From positions 138,479,173-138,543,172 of the forward strand of contig OZ023263.1 of NCBI GenBank assembly GCA_964006375.1: a stretch of DNA of 64,000 nt, written 5' to 3'. This document shows positions 12,438 to 23,327 of the stretch, in pieces; within the stretch, counting starts at the first letter, position 1, and each line of letters begins with the position of its first letter. Made by a program: the position numbers and the translations under genes. The DNA comes from Tillus elongatus. Its lineage: Eukaryota; Arthropoda; Insecta; Coleoptera; Cleridae. The notes beneath the pieces were generated by a model, which was not told where the DNA came from, did no database searches, and worked only from the letters and a program-made list of their open reading frames with translations.

Positions 12438-15400
12438 CTATATTTCGCCCAACAAAGCCAGCCTCCTGCAGAGGTCGATAATCTTTGTGGGCGAAAGTTG
12501 ATCCAGGTCTTCCGGAGCAAGCTTTGTGTTGCCAAAGAGCAGGTGTCTAGTTTTGTCCGCCGCCGGACAGGAACACAGTACGTGCTCTGCTGTTTTGTCA
12601 CTCCCCATACACAGCCGGTACTGAGTTTCCTGACCGACTCCAATTCGGTGCATGTGGTGACGCAAGCGGCAGTGTCCTGTATACAGGCCGACTAGAGTAC
12701 TCAGTTGTCTGTTTAACTCTAGAAGTTTTTTAGCCCTTGACTCAGACAGGCCATTTATGAAGGCGTTAGAGTGAGCTAATCCTGGCAGATTTTTCCATTG
12801 CTGGGTTGTCATTCTTTCTGTCCAGGTGTTTAAGGTGCGTTTTGCTGTGCATGATGTTATCCCCAGCACTGGTTTTGACCCGATGAAGTCCCTCTGGGCT
12901 CCACTCCTGGCAAGCGAGTCGGCCGCAACATTGCCATCATGGTCCGAGTGACCCGGTATCCAGACCAGCGACACCTCATTATAGCTTCCGAGTTCGTTGA
13001 GGGTAGATTTACAACTCAATACCGTTTTTTAATTTCAATGGTAGGAACCAAGAGCCCTTATTGCAGCTTGGCTATCTGAATATATTTTTATCGATTTATG
13101 TGTGCACTGGTTTTCTATACTTTCCTTGCACACATCTCGATGGCATACACTTCTGCCTGGTGTATGGTTGCGTACTTTCCGAAGCTACTTGATAATCTAG
13201 CATCGGTGTTGCCCCCATATGCGTCGGCTCCTACCGCCCTATTAGTTTGGGAGCGGTCAGTATACCAGCAGAGATCGGCCCTCAATAGGGTCGTTTGATT
13301 TCGTTCCCAGTCCTCCCGTTCCGGGAGGACGGTCTTGAAAGAGAGATCTCTACTGATCTTTGTAGGCATCAAGTCTGAGACCATTCCCAGAATCCCATGA
13401 CCCTCTATGTCATCGAGGAGTCCGGACCCTCCCAGACTGATTTCCTTCGGCATGCTGTCGGCCGTTTGTTTTAATCTGTACGGTGTCCACCTCGCCACCC
13501 TCTCCAGCCAAATGTGAAAAGGTGGAATATTAGGGAGGATGGTACGGTGCTTATCGCTCCCGTTATCATCAGACAAGCTTGTCTCTGTAGATGAGCCAGT
13601 TTGTCCCTCGCGATACCACGAAGTGCCTTGGGCCACCAAACTATCGCTCCATATGTTATCATTGGTGTGATAACCACTACATAGTACATCTGTTGGGCGT
13701 TTGTTCCCCAGTTATTTCCACAGATTCTACGGCATGTCCACAGGGATACTTTAGCCCTGCGGATTACATTCTCTAACTGTACGTTCCAGTTGAGCTTCTT
13801 ATCTAGGGTAACCCCAGATATTTTGCTTGTTCCGTAAATGGAATCGTTTCCCCCGTAAGAGTAGGTGGTTTTTGTCTATCCAACCTTCTTCTTCTGGTAA
13901 ATGGAACAATGATCATTTTGCGGGGGTTCACAGACATCTGTTCCCTCCGACACCAATCATTTACTACATTTAGTGCCTCTTGAAGAGTACTTGCAAGTTC
14001 CTCCTCAAATTTGCCTCTAACCATTATGACAAGATCATCAGCATACGCCTGGACCTCAACCTCCTACAGCCAGCAAATCGTTCACAAATAGGGACACAGC
14101 AGGGGGATAAATAACCCCCTGAGGGCACCCCCTCGCAGCCCTGAAGCTGACCACCTCCCCCTGCCACGAGGTAATAACGGTCCGATTGTTGAGTATGCTT
14201 CCGATCCAGCCACAAATGATAGGTTCCACCCCTCTAGCGATAGTGGATTCGTAGAGGGAGATAGGTAATGCATTATTAAATGCTCCTTCAATGTCGAGAA
14301 ATGCAGCCACCGACACCTCCCCGTTATCCAGGGAGTGTGATTTTCTCGACGAGGTTATTGAGTGCTAACTCAGTAGATTTGCCAGTTGGGTAGGCATACT
14401 GGTGGGTATTAAGGGAGTTGTTGACTAAGATATTCCCCCTAATGTGTCCGTCTAGTATTTTCTCTAATCCTTCCAGGAGGAGTGAGGTAACACTGAGAGG
14501 TATCAGTGATGTGGGTGGAAGGTCATTACGTCCCAGTTTGAGAATGTAAACCCCCCTAATCACCGTCTGGCTGGATGGAATATAGTTCCAATCCATACTG
14601 GCTCTATACAGCCTGATAAGGAATGGTAGGAGAATCTCCAGTCCATTTTGTAGTAGGACCGGAATCACCCCATCCTCCCTTGGCGCCTTGAATGGCTGGA
14701 AATGTTTCACAGCACACTCCACTGCCGAGGTTGTAACTATTCTCCGAGCAACCCGCCAGTCTTCTCTTTGAGGGCGTTTAAATCGACCCTCGCAGGACAT
14801 CTTCATTGCTCAGGATCAGGCAATCTGGGAAGTGTTTGTGTGCTAAGAGCTCTAACGATTATTTCCGTGATTCTGTAAAGGAACCCTCTGGTCGTTTTAT
14901 CGATCCCAGTTCCTGAACTAGGTCGCGTGAGTGGATTCTGGCGCTGCTGTGCAAATTAGTGATGCCCCCGCAGAACCTTCTCCAGGACTCCCTCTTAGCG
15001 TTCCTTATCTCTTTGTTGTAATGTATTAGAGCGGATTTATATTGTTCCCAGTTGCCTGTAGTCTTAGCACGATTAAAGAGAAGTCTCACTTCTCTTCGTA
15101 GTTTTTCGAGGTTATTGTTCCACCAAGAAGACCCTCGACTATCTTTTTTTGTCTCTAGTGGACAGTTTTCATGATATGCTGAGACCACAGCATCCCTTAC
15201 CTGTCCAGCCGCAATCTCCATCTCTTCACGATCCCTCATTTTGGGGATAGCGGACACAAGTCTGGCGGCGAGGGAGTGCTTGTACCCCTTTCAAGCCATC
15301 CTCCTCGGGTCGCGATACTCCACCACAGGTCTAGGGCCTATTTCAATTACAAATAAGATATGGGCATTGTCTGAACATGAGGATTCAGACGACACCCTCC

Positions 15401-16000
15401 ATTTGACGATTTTGGTGCTCAATAGCCTTGAGATGATCGTGAGATCTTAAACCTCTCTCCGATTAACCGTTAGACAGGTGGGTTCCGAGCCTACGTTGTT
15501 AACGACCAGCTCCCACCCTAATATGTATTCAAACAGTGACTAACCTCGCCTGTTAGTGTCCGTGCTCCCCAAACCAGATGATGGGAGTTCGCATCACACC
15601 CCATTACAAGGTGATAAGTGTTCCTCTTGCAGTAGGTGATTAATTTCCGCACATCTGCTGGAAGTAGTTGGTCTGCATCTCTGTCTCCGGGGAAATAGGC
15701 GGAACAGGCCACGACATCCAGCCTGGTCCCCCCGGGTGTGATCATGTTGTATTCTAAAAGTGCAAAATACTGCAAGCTGTTTCTGATCCAGATACAGGCT
15801 CTGGGGTTAGTACCAAAGCCCACCTCTACGCTCTTACCAGAAGTCTTACCTAGCCCTTTAGTTCGGTCCGAATTTGCGGTCCAGGGCTCTTGGAGAAGAG
15901 CAATGTCTATCTGCTCCTCTTTTAATTTAATGCTAAGGAGGTAGGTCGCAGCCTTAGCATGATGCAGATTTGTTTGTATGCACCTAATAGTAGTGGTCAT
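12438..16000 (-). pseudogene. LINE-A ORF2: endonuclease, reverse transcriptase, RNase H
   Basis: The ATG at 16000 overlaps the ORF1 stop (15984-15986) by 17 bases, a usual LINE arrangement. Reading leftward: endonuclease (16000-15518) with IRCIQTNLHHAK, IALLQEPW and MGCDANSHHLVWG; a linker (15257-14859) with SSWWNNNLEKLRREVR; reverse transcriptase with LDIEGAFNN, GCPQG and the catalytic AYADD (14034-14048); RNase H (13639-12990) with WYTDRS, HQAEVYAIE and VWIPGHSDHDGN; and a C-terminal Cys/His region with HRIGVGQETQYRLC. Frameshifts occur near 15500, 14320, 14050, 13800 and 13110. The product would nick target DNA and prime reverse transcription there. Confidence 0.9.
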
Positions 16001-17411
16001 GGGATTTGAGTGGGAAGGGTAAGGAAATAGGTTTTGGAGTAGGATAGGATAAGGATTTAGGATGCAGGGCCATCCTCCTTTTCAGAAGCTCGATTACCAA
16101 GCTTCCTATAGGAGGATCTACCTTTGATAGTTGTGCGAGGGGTGGGTTTTCCTTCCCCCTGTTGTTTCCCTCTAGAGGTTCTAGAGGAAGGATGTATCCT
16201 GCCACTTCCTCTATTGCGGCCCATTCTGCTGGTGGATTTAATTCCCCCTGCGGTGCCACTTCCTGAGGGTATAGCCGGGTGATTGATCCTCCTCCACTCT
16301 CGGAAGGGCCAGCTCCAGTCGCCGTAGGCTTACTGGCAATGGTGGTAGTAGAGGCTGTGGGTTTATGCTCAGCCGCAGACCCCCTTACCATCGGCCGGAA
16401 CAATACCCGCCCGACGCCAAAGAATAGTCTGAAGCCAATTCCCTCCAGCGTGGATTTCGTCAACCGAAAATGTCCATGTCTGTCCTGATGGTCCCGCCAC
16501 TTCTCGGTGTAGTACAGTCCACTCCCAAGTGTTCAGGCCATCATTCATTTGCCTCAGTCTGGTGAGCACATTCTCGGGCGTCAGTGACGATTACACCCCG
16601 TCCGGGATATATGCCACACAGACGTGGCGCTTGGGAAGGTTCTGTCCTCTCACCAGCTTGAAACGAGCCCCCTTCCACGGCTGGAGCCCCTCAACTACGC
16701 GCTCCAGCCAAAGCGAGCTGACTTCGTCGTCACAAGTAATAAGGAGCCAGCCAGGCCGATTTGCACAGCCCCGGAACCTTATACTTGGCTCTTCATGTGA
16801 ACTGCTCTGCACAGCCTTCAGAATAGACCCCTGCAGAAGCAGCAGTTGTTCATTATTCAGTGAGGAGGAGGGATATTCAGAGTGGATAATGCCCACTCTC
16901 ACCCCTCCAGTCACTTCACTGAACGTCTTCCTGACAGCACCCTCTCTGCTGTTTCGCCCTCTGTTGTGGTGTGCTGCCGTCTGACCGAAGTCGATTTCCG
17001 CTGACGGCACCCTCAGTAGCGGCATCCTTCTCGGGTCGTTTTATCGTACCCTCAGAGCCATCAACCCACACTCGAGCCCGACGGGACCCGTCTTCCGTTA
17101 GTACCTGATTTAAGGCGGTTGAATATGGCACACCCGCCTTGGGCAGACGACTATGCTGTCTCCTTGCGAATCCAGGCAGTCGTTTTTTCCTCCGCTCCTC
17201 CGTGTGGCGCACGGGAGACTTTAGAAGCTCCAGCTCCTCATCGGAATACAGAAATTTGGAGGATAGGGAGAGGATGACCCCCCCTCTCCATAAGTTTGGC
17301 GGCAAGAGAGGGGACAACCCCCATTTCTACCTCCATGGGTTCTTCAGTTGCCTGGAGATCGAAAGTATTATTACCCATCTCGTTTGGGTTTGTGTTATCT
17401 GTCGTATCCAT
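15984..17411 (-). pseudogene. LINE-A ORF1 with DUF4780-like domain
   Basis: A likely start is the ATG at 17409-17411, which opens MDTTDNTNPNEMGNN. After a frameshift, 17317-16916 continues with a charged linker. 17025-16591 carries the recognisable domain: GVRVGIIHSEYPSSSLNNEQ, then FRGCANRPGWLLITCDDEVS, then LVRGQNLPKRHVCVAYIPDG, the pattern of DUF4780 domains found in ORF1 of LOA/R1-like LINEs. The last frame (16463-15984) is rich in Pro, Ser and Thr and ends over the ORF2 start. The role in the family is RNA binding and chaperoning of the element transcript. Confidence 0.75.
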
Positions 17412-17446
17412 GTTCTGATCCTACGAACAGCTGGGGAAAATTGTGG

Positions 17447-17764
17447 TTATTCAGCAATAGTCTCATTGGCATGCTGCATTTCTTGACGAAATTTGTACCT
17501 TTCGGCAATTTCAGATGGTTGCGGTTCCAAATTATCTTCCATCAGGTTAACAAGAAAATCAAAGGACTGTTCCTCTGGTTTTTCTGGACCACACAAATCA
17601 CATTGTAAATCAAATGCTTCACCTCCCATTATCGCTATGAGAATGGCTGTTTCATTTTCTGCAGCTACCTTATTAAGTTTAAAAAATTGTTTGTGTCGTG
17701 CAATATACGATCTCTCATTTTTATCGTGAATTCGCAATTCATCAACTTTTCCGATAGCACACAT
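17447..17764 (-). pseudogene. gypsy-1 gag N-terminal part
   Basis: The minus-strand frame from 17764 reads MCAIGKVDELRIHDKNERSY, then FFKLNKVAAE, IAIMGGEAFDLQCDLCGPEK and PSEIAERYKF. This is the retrotransposon gag pattern of insect and other Ty3/gypsy elements. It ends at a stop next to the LINE-A 5' end, so the C-terminal half of gag and the zinc knuckle are missing. The start is about 75 bases inside the 5' LTR, as expected for a short leader. Confidence 0.82.
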
Positions 17765-17819
17765 ATTTAATTATTTAACTTTTACTTTTACGATTACTTT
17801 AATCTGATTTATCAAAGAA

Positions 17820-17837
17820 GTATTGACCTCGTCACCA
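17820..17837 (-). other. gypsy-1 primer binding site
   Basis: On the minus strand the LTR end ATATTACA is followed directly by TGGTGACGAGGTCAAT. A TGG start next to the LTR is the usual Ty3/gypsy arrangement. The primer tRNA was not identified. Confidence 0.6.
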
Positions 17838-18008
17838 TGTAATATCTTTGCATATTTTTAGATTTAAATTTATTAACAAACTGAAATATAAGGTGAAAAT
17901 ATAACGAAGGCTGAAACTTTGCTTTATTCTGTATAAATATTTTAGAACTACTTGTCATTATAATACGGAGAAAATGATAACATAAATAAAAATATATACA
18001 CTACTACA
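17838..18008 (-). repeat. gypsy-1 5' LTR (right)
   Basis: Matches 10000-10160 closely. Lacks the TA expansion seen in the left copy. Ends CTACTACA before LINE-B sequence resumes. Confidence 0.75.
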
Positions 18009-18009
18009 C

Positions 18010-20216
18010 AGCTCGGTCTCCGGTCAAGGCTGTCCGTAGATCAGTTGTCTTTTGCGGTCCAGAGCTTTACACTCGCACAAGATGTGCTGGGCTGATTTCT
18101 CGCCCTCGCCGCTGAGTCTGCATGACAAGTCCCCCTCGAACCGCGCCATTTTATGCAGGTGTTGCTTGACAGCCATGTGTCCCGCCAAGAGTCCTGTTAT
18201 GTTCCTAAGCTGTCCTCTGCTAAGATTTATCAGCTCCACAGCTTTTCTTTTAACTGGATTCCTTAATTACTGACTTCCCATGTCTGAGCCCTGGACAGTC
18301 TGTCCAGTACACCTTATGTTGGTAGCTGACCCAGGACTTAATGGATCCCCTGACAGTGCGATTCGTCACGCCCAGGACCGGTTCTTTTTCGCGATACTGT
18401 CAGCCTTTTCATTGTCTTTGACCCCCGAGTGACCCGGCACCCACATGAGGGGGTAACCTCATTCTGCCCAGCCAGGTCACTCATCTCGTCTCGGCATTCA
18501 CTAACCAGCCTGGAGTTTACCCGTGGGCTGCTTAGAGCCTTAAGGGCTGCCTGGCTGCCTAGTTGTCCGTGGTCATGAAGATCCGCTCGTTGATGTAACC
18601 TCTCCTCTTGTTCTCTCGTATCTCGTATGCAGTGCAAGATTGCGTACATTTCGGCCTGAGAGACCGTTGCGTGATCCCCGAGGGAAATACTGTGACTTGC
18701 CCTCGGTCCTTCCGAGTAAACGCCGGCCCCCGTTCCACGCTCCTCGCCGGATCCGTCCGTGAACCAGACGAGTGCACCCCGTGGTATGCCCGGCGTCTCC
18801 CCCCGCCATGCCTCGCGGTTGGGGATCACCACTGTAAACCTGCTTTCTGCACAGATTCGCGGACTCGCGAAGTCTGACCTCCTTCACGATCTCCCGAATC
18901 TTTCAGTGGTCCCTGCAGCCTGGGTTGGCCTTCAGTCTGTCTTTGCAGGCTAGTCTGTATAGGCCTAGACTGGCCTCCCCCATGATAACTAAGTGTAGGG
19001 GGGCAAATCCAGCAGCACCTCCATGGCGGCTGTTGGGGTTGACGTCATGGCCCCTGTGATGCTTAGGCAAGCTATCCTTTGGATCTTGCCCAGCTTTTGT
19101 TTGCCACTGGATTGCAACACCTTGGGCCACCATAACAGTGCCGGGTATGTTAACGATGGTCTGACCACCCTTGTGTACAGCCAGTGGGCCATACTAAGTC
19201 TCAGTCCCCACGTTTTTTCATATATCCGCTTGGTAACGGCTAAGGTCATGACTGCCTTGCGTAGTATTTTTGCAACTCCGCCATTCCAGGTAAACTTGGA
19301 GTCCAGTACTACCCCAAGATATTTTATCTCCCTGACCATAGGAATGTTTCTACAATATAGAGTCAGTGTTCTGTGGCCCTCCCTCTTCCTCCTTGCAAAT
19401 GATATGACAGTGGCTTTCTCGGGGTTCATCCCGAGCCCTTGGCTAACCATCTACCTTTCTACCACTTTCAGTGCGATCTGCATACGCTCCCAGACTGAAT
19501 GAGTACCCTTTCTTCTGACTACGATGACAATGTCGTCCGCATAGCCCTGTACCTCGTACCCCCCTCCCTTGAGCCTCCAAAACAGGCCGTCCACGACTAG
19601 GCACCAGAGCAGGGGAGACAAGACGCTACCCTGCGGGTACCCTGCCGCGACCCCCGCCATCAGAGTCCTCCCGCGCTTGAGGTGAACACCGATCTGTCCC
19701 TGAGCATGGAACCTATTCACCTGCAACAGGTTTCCTCTATTCCCCGCTGTCTGACAGCTGACAGTACCGATCCCAATGAGGTGTTGCTGATGGCGGCCTC
19801 TATATCTAGGAAGGTCCCCAGCGCCACCTCCCTGTTCTTCATCGTGTTCTCCAGTTTCAGCACCAGTTGGTGCAGTGCTGTTTTTGTTGAGACTGCTGCT
19901 CTGTATGCATGTTGTCCGCCGTGTGGTGGATATGATTCCAGTACACCGGCCCCTAAGTTTTTCCATTGTTTTGAGCAGAAAGGACATGATACTTATTGGC
20001 CTCAGGGACTTTTCCTGGTCTGTGGGAGGCCCAGGCTTAGGAATGAATACAATCCTGGCCAGTCTCCATGCCCTCGGAATATACCCCAGTGCCAGGCTGG
20101 CACTCATAATGAGTGTAAGCGCCGGCGCCAGCATATCCATAGTTTGCTGGAGCATGATGGGCATTGTCGTATCGAAAGGCACGGCCAGGGGAACCATCAA
20201 GTCCTGGATCAGGAAT
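18010..20216 (-). mobile_element. LINE-B body, R1-like non-LTR retrotransposon, 5'-truncated
   Basis: Reverse transcriptase and RNase H of a LINE on the minus strand. No endonuclease or ORF1 is present, so it is 5' truncated at about 20216. Its 3' UTR continues at 9999-9843, beyond the gypsy-1 insertion. GC content is visibly higher than in the flanks. Confidence 0.85.
18024..20200 (-). pseudogene. LINE-B reverse transcriptase and RNase H
   Basis: From 20200 leftward: the frame with LGYIPRAWRLARIVFIPKPG and LRPISIMSFLLKTMEKL, a frame-shifted middle, then GYPQGSVLSPLLWCLVVDGL and the catalytic YADDIVIVV (YADD at 19532-19543). 19450-18989 continues with MNPEKATVISFARR and YLGVVLDSKFTW. 18832-18338 is RNase H (WFTDGSG, SLGDHATVSQAEMYAIL). 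18239-18024 is the C-terminal Cys/His tail (LRNITGLLAGH and CECKALDRKRQ). Multiple frameshifts make it a pseudogene. It is R1-like by these motifs. Confidence 0.88.
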
Positions 20217-20515
20217 CAGCATAAGGCATACTGGGCAGATTGTCCAGGGCCCAGACATGGGAAGACACTAATTGCGGTCCCAGTTCAAAGAGAGCTGTGT
20301 AGTTGCTAAATCTTAACAGAGGACAGCTCAGGAACATAACAGGACTCTTGACGGGACACGTGGCTGTCAAGAAACACCTGCATAAAATGGGGCGGTTCGA
20401 GCGGGATCTGGCATGCAGACTCTGCGGCGAGAGAGAGGAATCATCCCAGCACATCTTTTGCGAGTGTAAAGCTCTGGACCGCCCAAGACAACCGATCTAC
20501 GGACAACTGGTTCTC
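20217..20515 (+). mobile_element. Inverted copy of the LINE-B C-terminal tail
   Basis: Plus-strand sequence matching the minus strand of 18035-18330, including LRNITGLLTGHVAVKKHLH and the Cys/His segment CRLCGEREESSQH. It lies head to head with the truncated 5' end of LINE-B, so 18010-20216 and 20217-20515 form a large inverted arrangement. Confidence 0.82.
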
Positions 20516-21449
20516 CGGGCAGTGGTCCTTCGGACAGTCTGCGCGCCCAGAGTTAGGTTAACACTCGTTCAGGAGTGCGCTGACGCCCTTACAGGACTAG
20601 CCAGGACAAAAGAAGTGCAACCTGTGTGGGTTCCGGGACACTGTGGCGTAGCGGGGAATGAGGTGGCGAATGATCTCGCAAGGCTTTTTTACCGGTGGCC
20701 GTTCTGTGGCCCGGAGCCTGCGATATGCATAAGTAAGAAGGCGGTCTCCGTCGCCCTGGACAGGTGCACTGAGGTGGCCATGGAGAGGCATTAGGGGTCG
20801 GTCGGTGGCTGTAGGCAGGCGAGGGACATCGTGGAGGGGCCGGACAGAGACAAGAATGTCTGGCTTCTCGGTAGGAGTCGACCTGCGCTTCGCCGCATCA
20901 TTTAGGTGCTGAAGACCACTGTGCTCTTAGAAGACACCTCACATTGATAGGTGTCGAGGGGGATCCTATTTTCCAGGAATGTGGCCAGAATGAAGGTGCG
21001 TCTTACCACTATCTGTGTGAATGCGAGACTTTTGGGAGTCTTCGAACAGAATTGTTCGGTTCTAGGACTCCGCAGAGGAACCAGGTAAGTTTCGTACAAT
21101 GGAAGACCGGCATGGCCTTCATTTCGAGATCGAGGCGGTTTGGTCACGGAACCGAGGAAGAGTAGAGCATGGATGCTGGGTTGCCGGGGTTGGCAAAAGG
21201 GCCCATTGTGGCCTACTTGCCTGGCGTTAGCCTCCCCATCACTACTACTACTATTACTACTACGGGCAGCCTAGACCGGAGACAGAGTAATATAAAACTT
21301 CACCCTACCAATTGCTGTGCAGACTAATTCAAGGCACAGTGATTTTGGAATGGGTGGAGTAGAAAAGACAAAGGGCCTGCACAATAAGCCAAAGGCTGCG
21401 GTGCTATCGGGGCGGCGAAGACGCGGACAAGCCCTAAGGGAAAAAAAAC
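20516..21449 (+). mobile_element. LINE-C fragment: RNase H, Cys/His tail and 3' UTR
   Basis: 20516-20794 reads TLVQECADALTGLAR then VQPVWVPGHCGVAGNEVAND, the C-terminal half of a LINE RNase H. 20944-21165 reads IGVEGDPIFQECGQNEGAS then CECETFGSLRTELF, the Cys/His tail of the same protein. A 3' UTR follows with an (ACT)n patch at 21240-21272, ending in CCTAAGGGAAAAAAAA at about 21449. It lies on the opposite strand to LINE-B but shares its 3' UTR. It abuts the Polinton integrase remnant. Confidence 0.8.
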
Positions 21450-21452
21450 ATC

Positions 21453-22077
21453 CGGTCTGACCTTGGCAAGGAGTTTTACAACTCCAAATTTAACGCCTTA
21501 CTGAAAAAATACAACATCAGGTACTACAGCACTTATAGTGTGAAGAAGGCTGCAATAGTGGAAAGAGTTATACGAACCTTAAAAGAGAAGATATATAAAA
21601 ACTTTAACTTATTTGGTTCATGCAAGTGGTTTAATACACTACCTGATGTCACAGATGCCTACAACACCATCGAACAACTGGTGTAAAACCTAAAGATGTT
21701 AATAGGAAAATGAAGCAGCTATTCGTGAACAAGCCTACTCAAATATTAAAGTGTTTTATCAGAATAAATTCAAAGTGGGTGATGTACGTATAAGTAAAGT
21801 AAAAGGTCAATTTGAAAAAGGGTACACACCTCGCTGGTCAACAGAGTTAGTCAAGATTGTTAGTGTCCATTTCACAAATCCAGTAAAAGCTCTTGAAGAC
21901 ATGCAGGGAAAATCAGTCAGTGGAGGGTTTTACGACGCACAACTACAAAACACTAAACAAACAGACATCTGTCTTGTTGGACGCATCTTGAGAAAGAAAG
22001 GCAAGAAACTCTATGCAAAATGGCTGGGTTTTGATAAATCTCATGATTCTTGGGTAAATTCAGATGATGTTAAATAA
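21453..22077 (+). pseudogene. Polinton/Maverick integrase C-terminal half with chromodomain
   Basis: 21453-21685 reads RSDLGKEFYNSKFNALLKKY then YYSTYSVKKAAIVERVIRTL, the second half of the integrase core with its catalytic Glu block in the form typical of Polinton integrases. After a frameshift, 21751-22077 reads KFKVGDVRISKVKGQFEKGY then a C-terminal chromodomain, RILRKKGKKLYAKWLGFDKS followed by HDSWVNSDDV. The N-terminal half is missing because LINE-C lies directly upstream. The neighbouring KilA-N gene supports the Polinton call. The protein would insert a protein-primed DNA element. No terminal inverted repeats of the Polinton were found in the window. Confidence 0.8.
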
Positions 22078-22175
22078 GCTTATATATTGAATGTATTAAG
22101 TACTAAAAGTTTTTGTAAAAAATAATGTGATTTTATTTTTCCGTGTGGTTACATACAATTAAGCCAAGTGAACAA

Positions 22176-22959
22176 TTACAAATTATATCGTAAATCAATA
22201 ATATCGTGAATAAACTTCTCTTGCGGCACATCTGCTACATGTAGATCGTTTCTCTTCGCCTTAAGGTATTTTACTTCGGTCTTTATTTTGATAAAAAGAT
22301 TTACAAAATTTGAATCATACAACATGTTTAGAACCACTTCGGAATCGGGATGTTTATTTTTAAAGTTCTTGGCAGCTCTTCTAAAGCTTTTCTTCTGAGT
22401 TCTTACATAATGATATGGATAGGTAGCGTCTTTCTCATTTCTTGAAAGTAAACCAAAAACACAAAGTTTTCCAGAATTGCTTGGTTATGGAGATATGTCT
22501 TCAATATGTTCTGTGACTTTAACGTTTGTTTGTCGCATGCGCTGCACTTCATCATCTATCTCCATTAATTTTACTTCAATTTCTTTAAGCCTGTCCCTGT
22601 ATTTTTTATTAAATTCGGTTATGAAAAAATACAAAATAATTTGGTTACATTTTCATAGAAATGATTGGATATCCAACAAGCCAAATTTAATATCAATGTG
22701 TTCCACCAAAGTCCACCAAGTATGTAGCAGTTGTCTGTGTTAATTGAGATGTGAGTCTTAAGTTGTTGTAATATGCAATCAACTCCTTAGTTTTCTTATT
22801 TTCCAACGAATGTCTGAATCTTTTCTCACCAATTTTACACAATTTTATTGCATTGAAATAACCCGTATTCTTATCGATAACTAATTTAAAGTCTCCAAAT
22901 AAACCATTCCAGAAGTTGTCTTTAAATTGCTGGTAACACACACAACTTAATGTAGCCAT
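22176..22959 (-). pseudogene. KilA-N domain protein with DUF3627-like C-terminus (Polinton cargo), frameshifted
   Basis: The minus-strand ATG at 22957-22959 opens a frame with a KilA-N core, GLFGDFKLVIDKNTGYFNA, then KLCKIGEKRFRHSLENKKTK. This frame stops at 22693. Other frames continue to 22176 with a coiled segment (EIDDEVQRMRQTN) and a basic region KLCVFGLLSRNEKDATYPYH then YVRTQKKSFRRAAKNF, which resembles the C-terminal part of insect large-DNA-virus KilA-N proteins (DUF3627-like). It is convergent with the integrase at a spacing of about 100 bases. KilA-N genes are carried by many Polintons and by insect DNA viruses. DNA binding is inferred. An upstream in-frame Met at 23082 is a weaker start choice. 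Confidence 0.72.
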
Positions 22960-23214
22960 TTTAAACACCCCACTAAACACTTGGATGCTCAAGAACGAAC
23001 TGAAGCACGTCTTACTTCTAACACAACGGGATGTTAAATGACCTTGGCAGGTGTGCGGACAACAATTTATACATGTTGACACCGCCCCAATCTAAAAACT
23101 ATGTTTATTAATATTTATTTCCAAGCACGTTAGTCGCTCCAACATCCATCCGCTCTCAGCTTCTGCAAACTCCAAAGCTTTTGTGTACATTTCGATATTT
23201 CGTCGACGAATTCT

Positions 23215-23216
<2 letters not shown>
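22960..23216. other. Flank of the KilA-N gene, no further gene seen
   Basis: Short upstream region of the KilA-N pseudogene ending at a microsatellite. No promoter element could be assigned. Confidence 0.5.
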
Positions 23217-23303
<87 letters not shown>

Positions 23304-23327
23304 TACATACATACATACATACATACA
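23217..23327. repeat. (TA)n followed by (CATA)n
   Basis: About 84 bp of TA repeat then six CATA units, ending directly at the TACAGTGTGTCCC end of a mariner-like element. Confidence 0.95.

Larger units (their letters stand above)
12341..17440 (-). mobile_element. LINE-A, R1/LOA-like non-LTR retrotransposon, near full length
   Basis: A two-ORF LINE read on the minus strand. ORF1 (about 17411 to 15984) has a DUF4780-like domain, and ORF2 (16000 to 12438) has an APE-type endonuclease, reverse transcriptase and RNase H. The 3' end at 12341-12367 is a TTAGG-like pentamer repeat rather than poly(A). Its left end adjoins the RNase H of gypsy-1 and its right end adjoins the gag of gypsy-1. Length about 5.1 kb, normal for the group. 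Both ORFs carry several frameshifts. Confidence 0.9.

Noticed and set aside
12417..17486. Plus-strand frames opposite LINE-A
   Set aside because: Shadows of GC-richer LINE coding sequence; the minus-strand frames carry the motifs.
19682..20309. Long plus-strand frames opposite LINE-B
   Set aside because: Shadows of the minus-strand reverse transcriptase.
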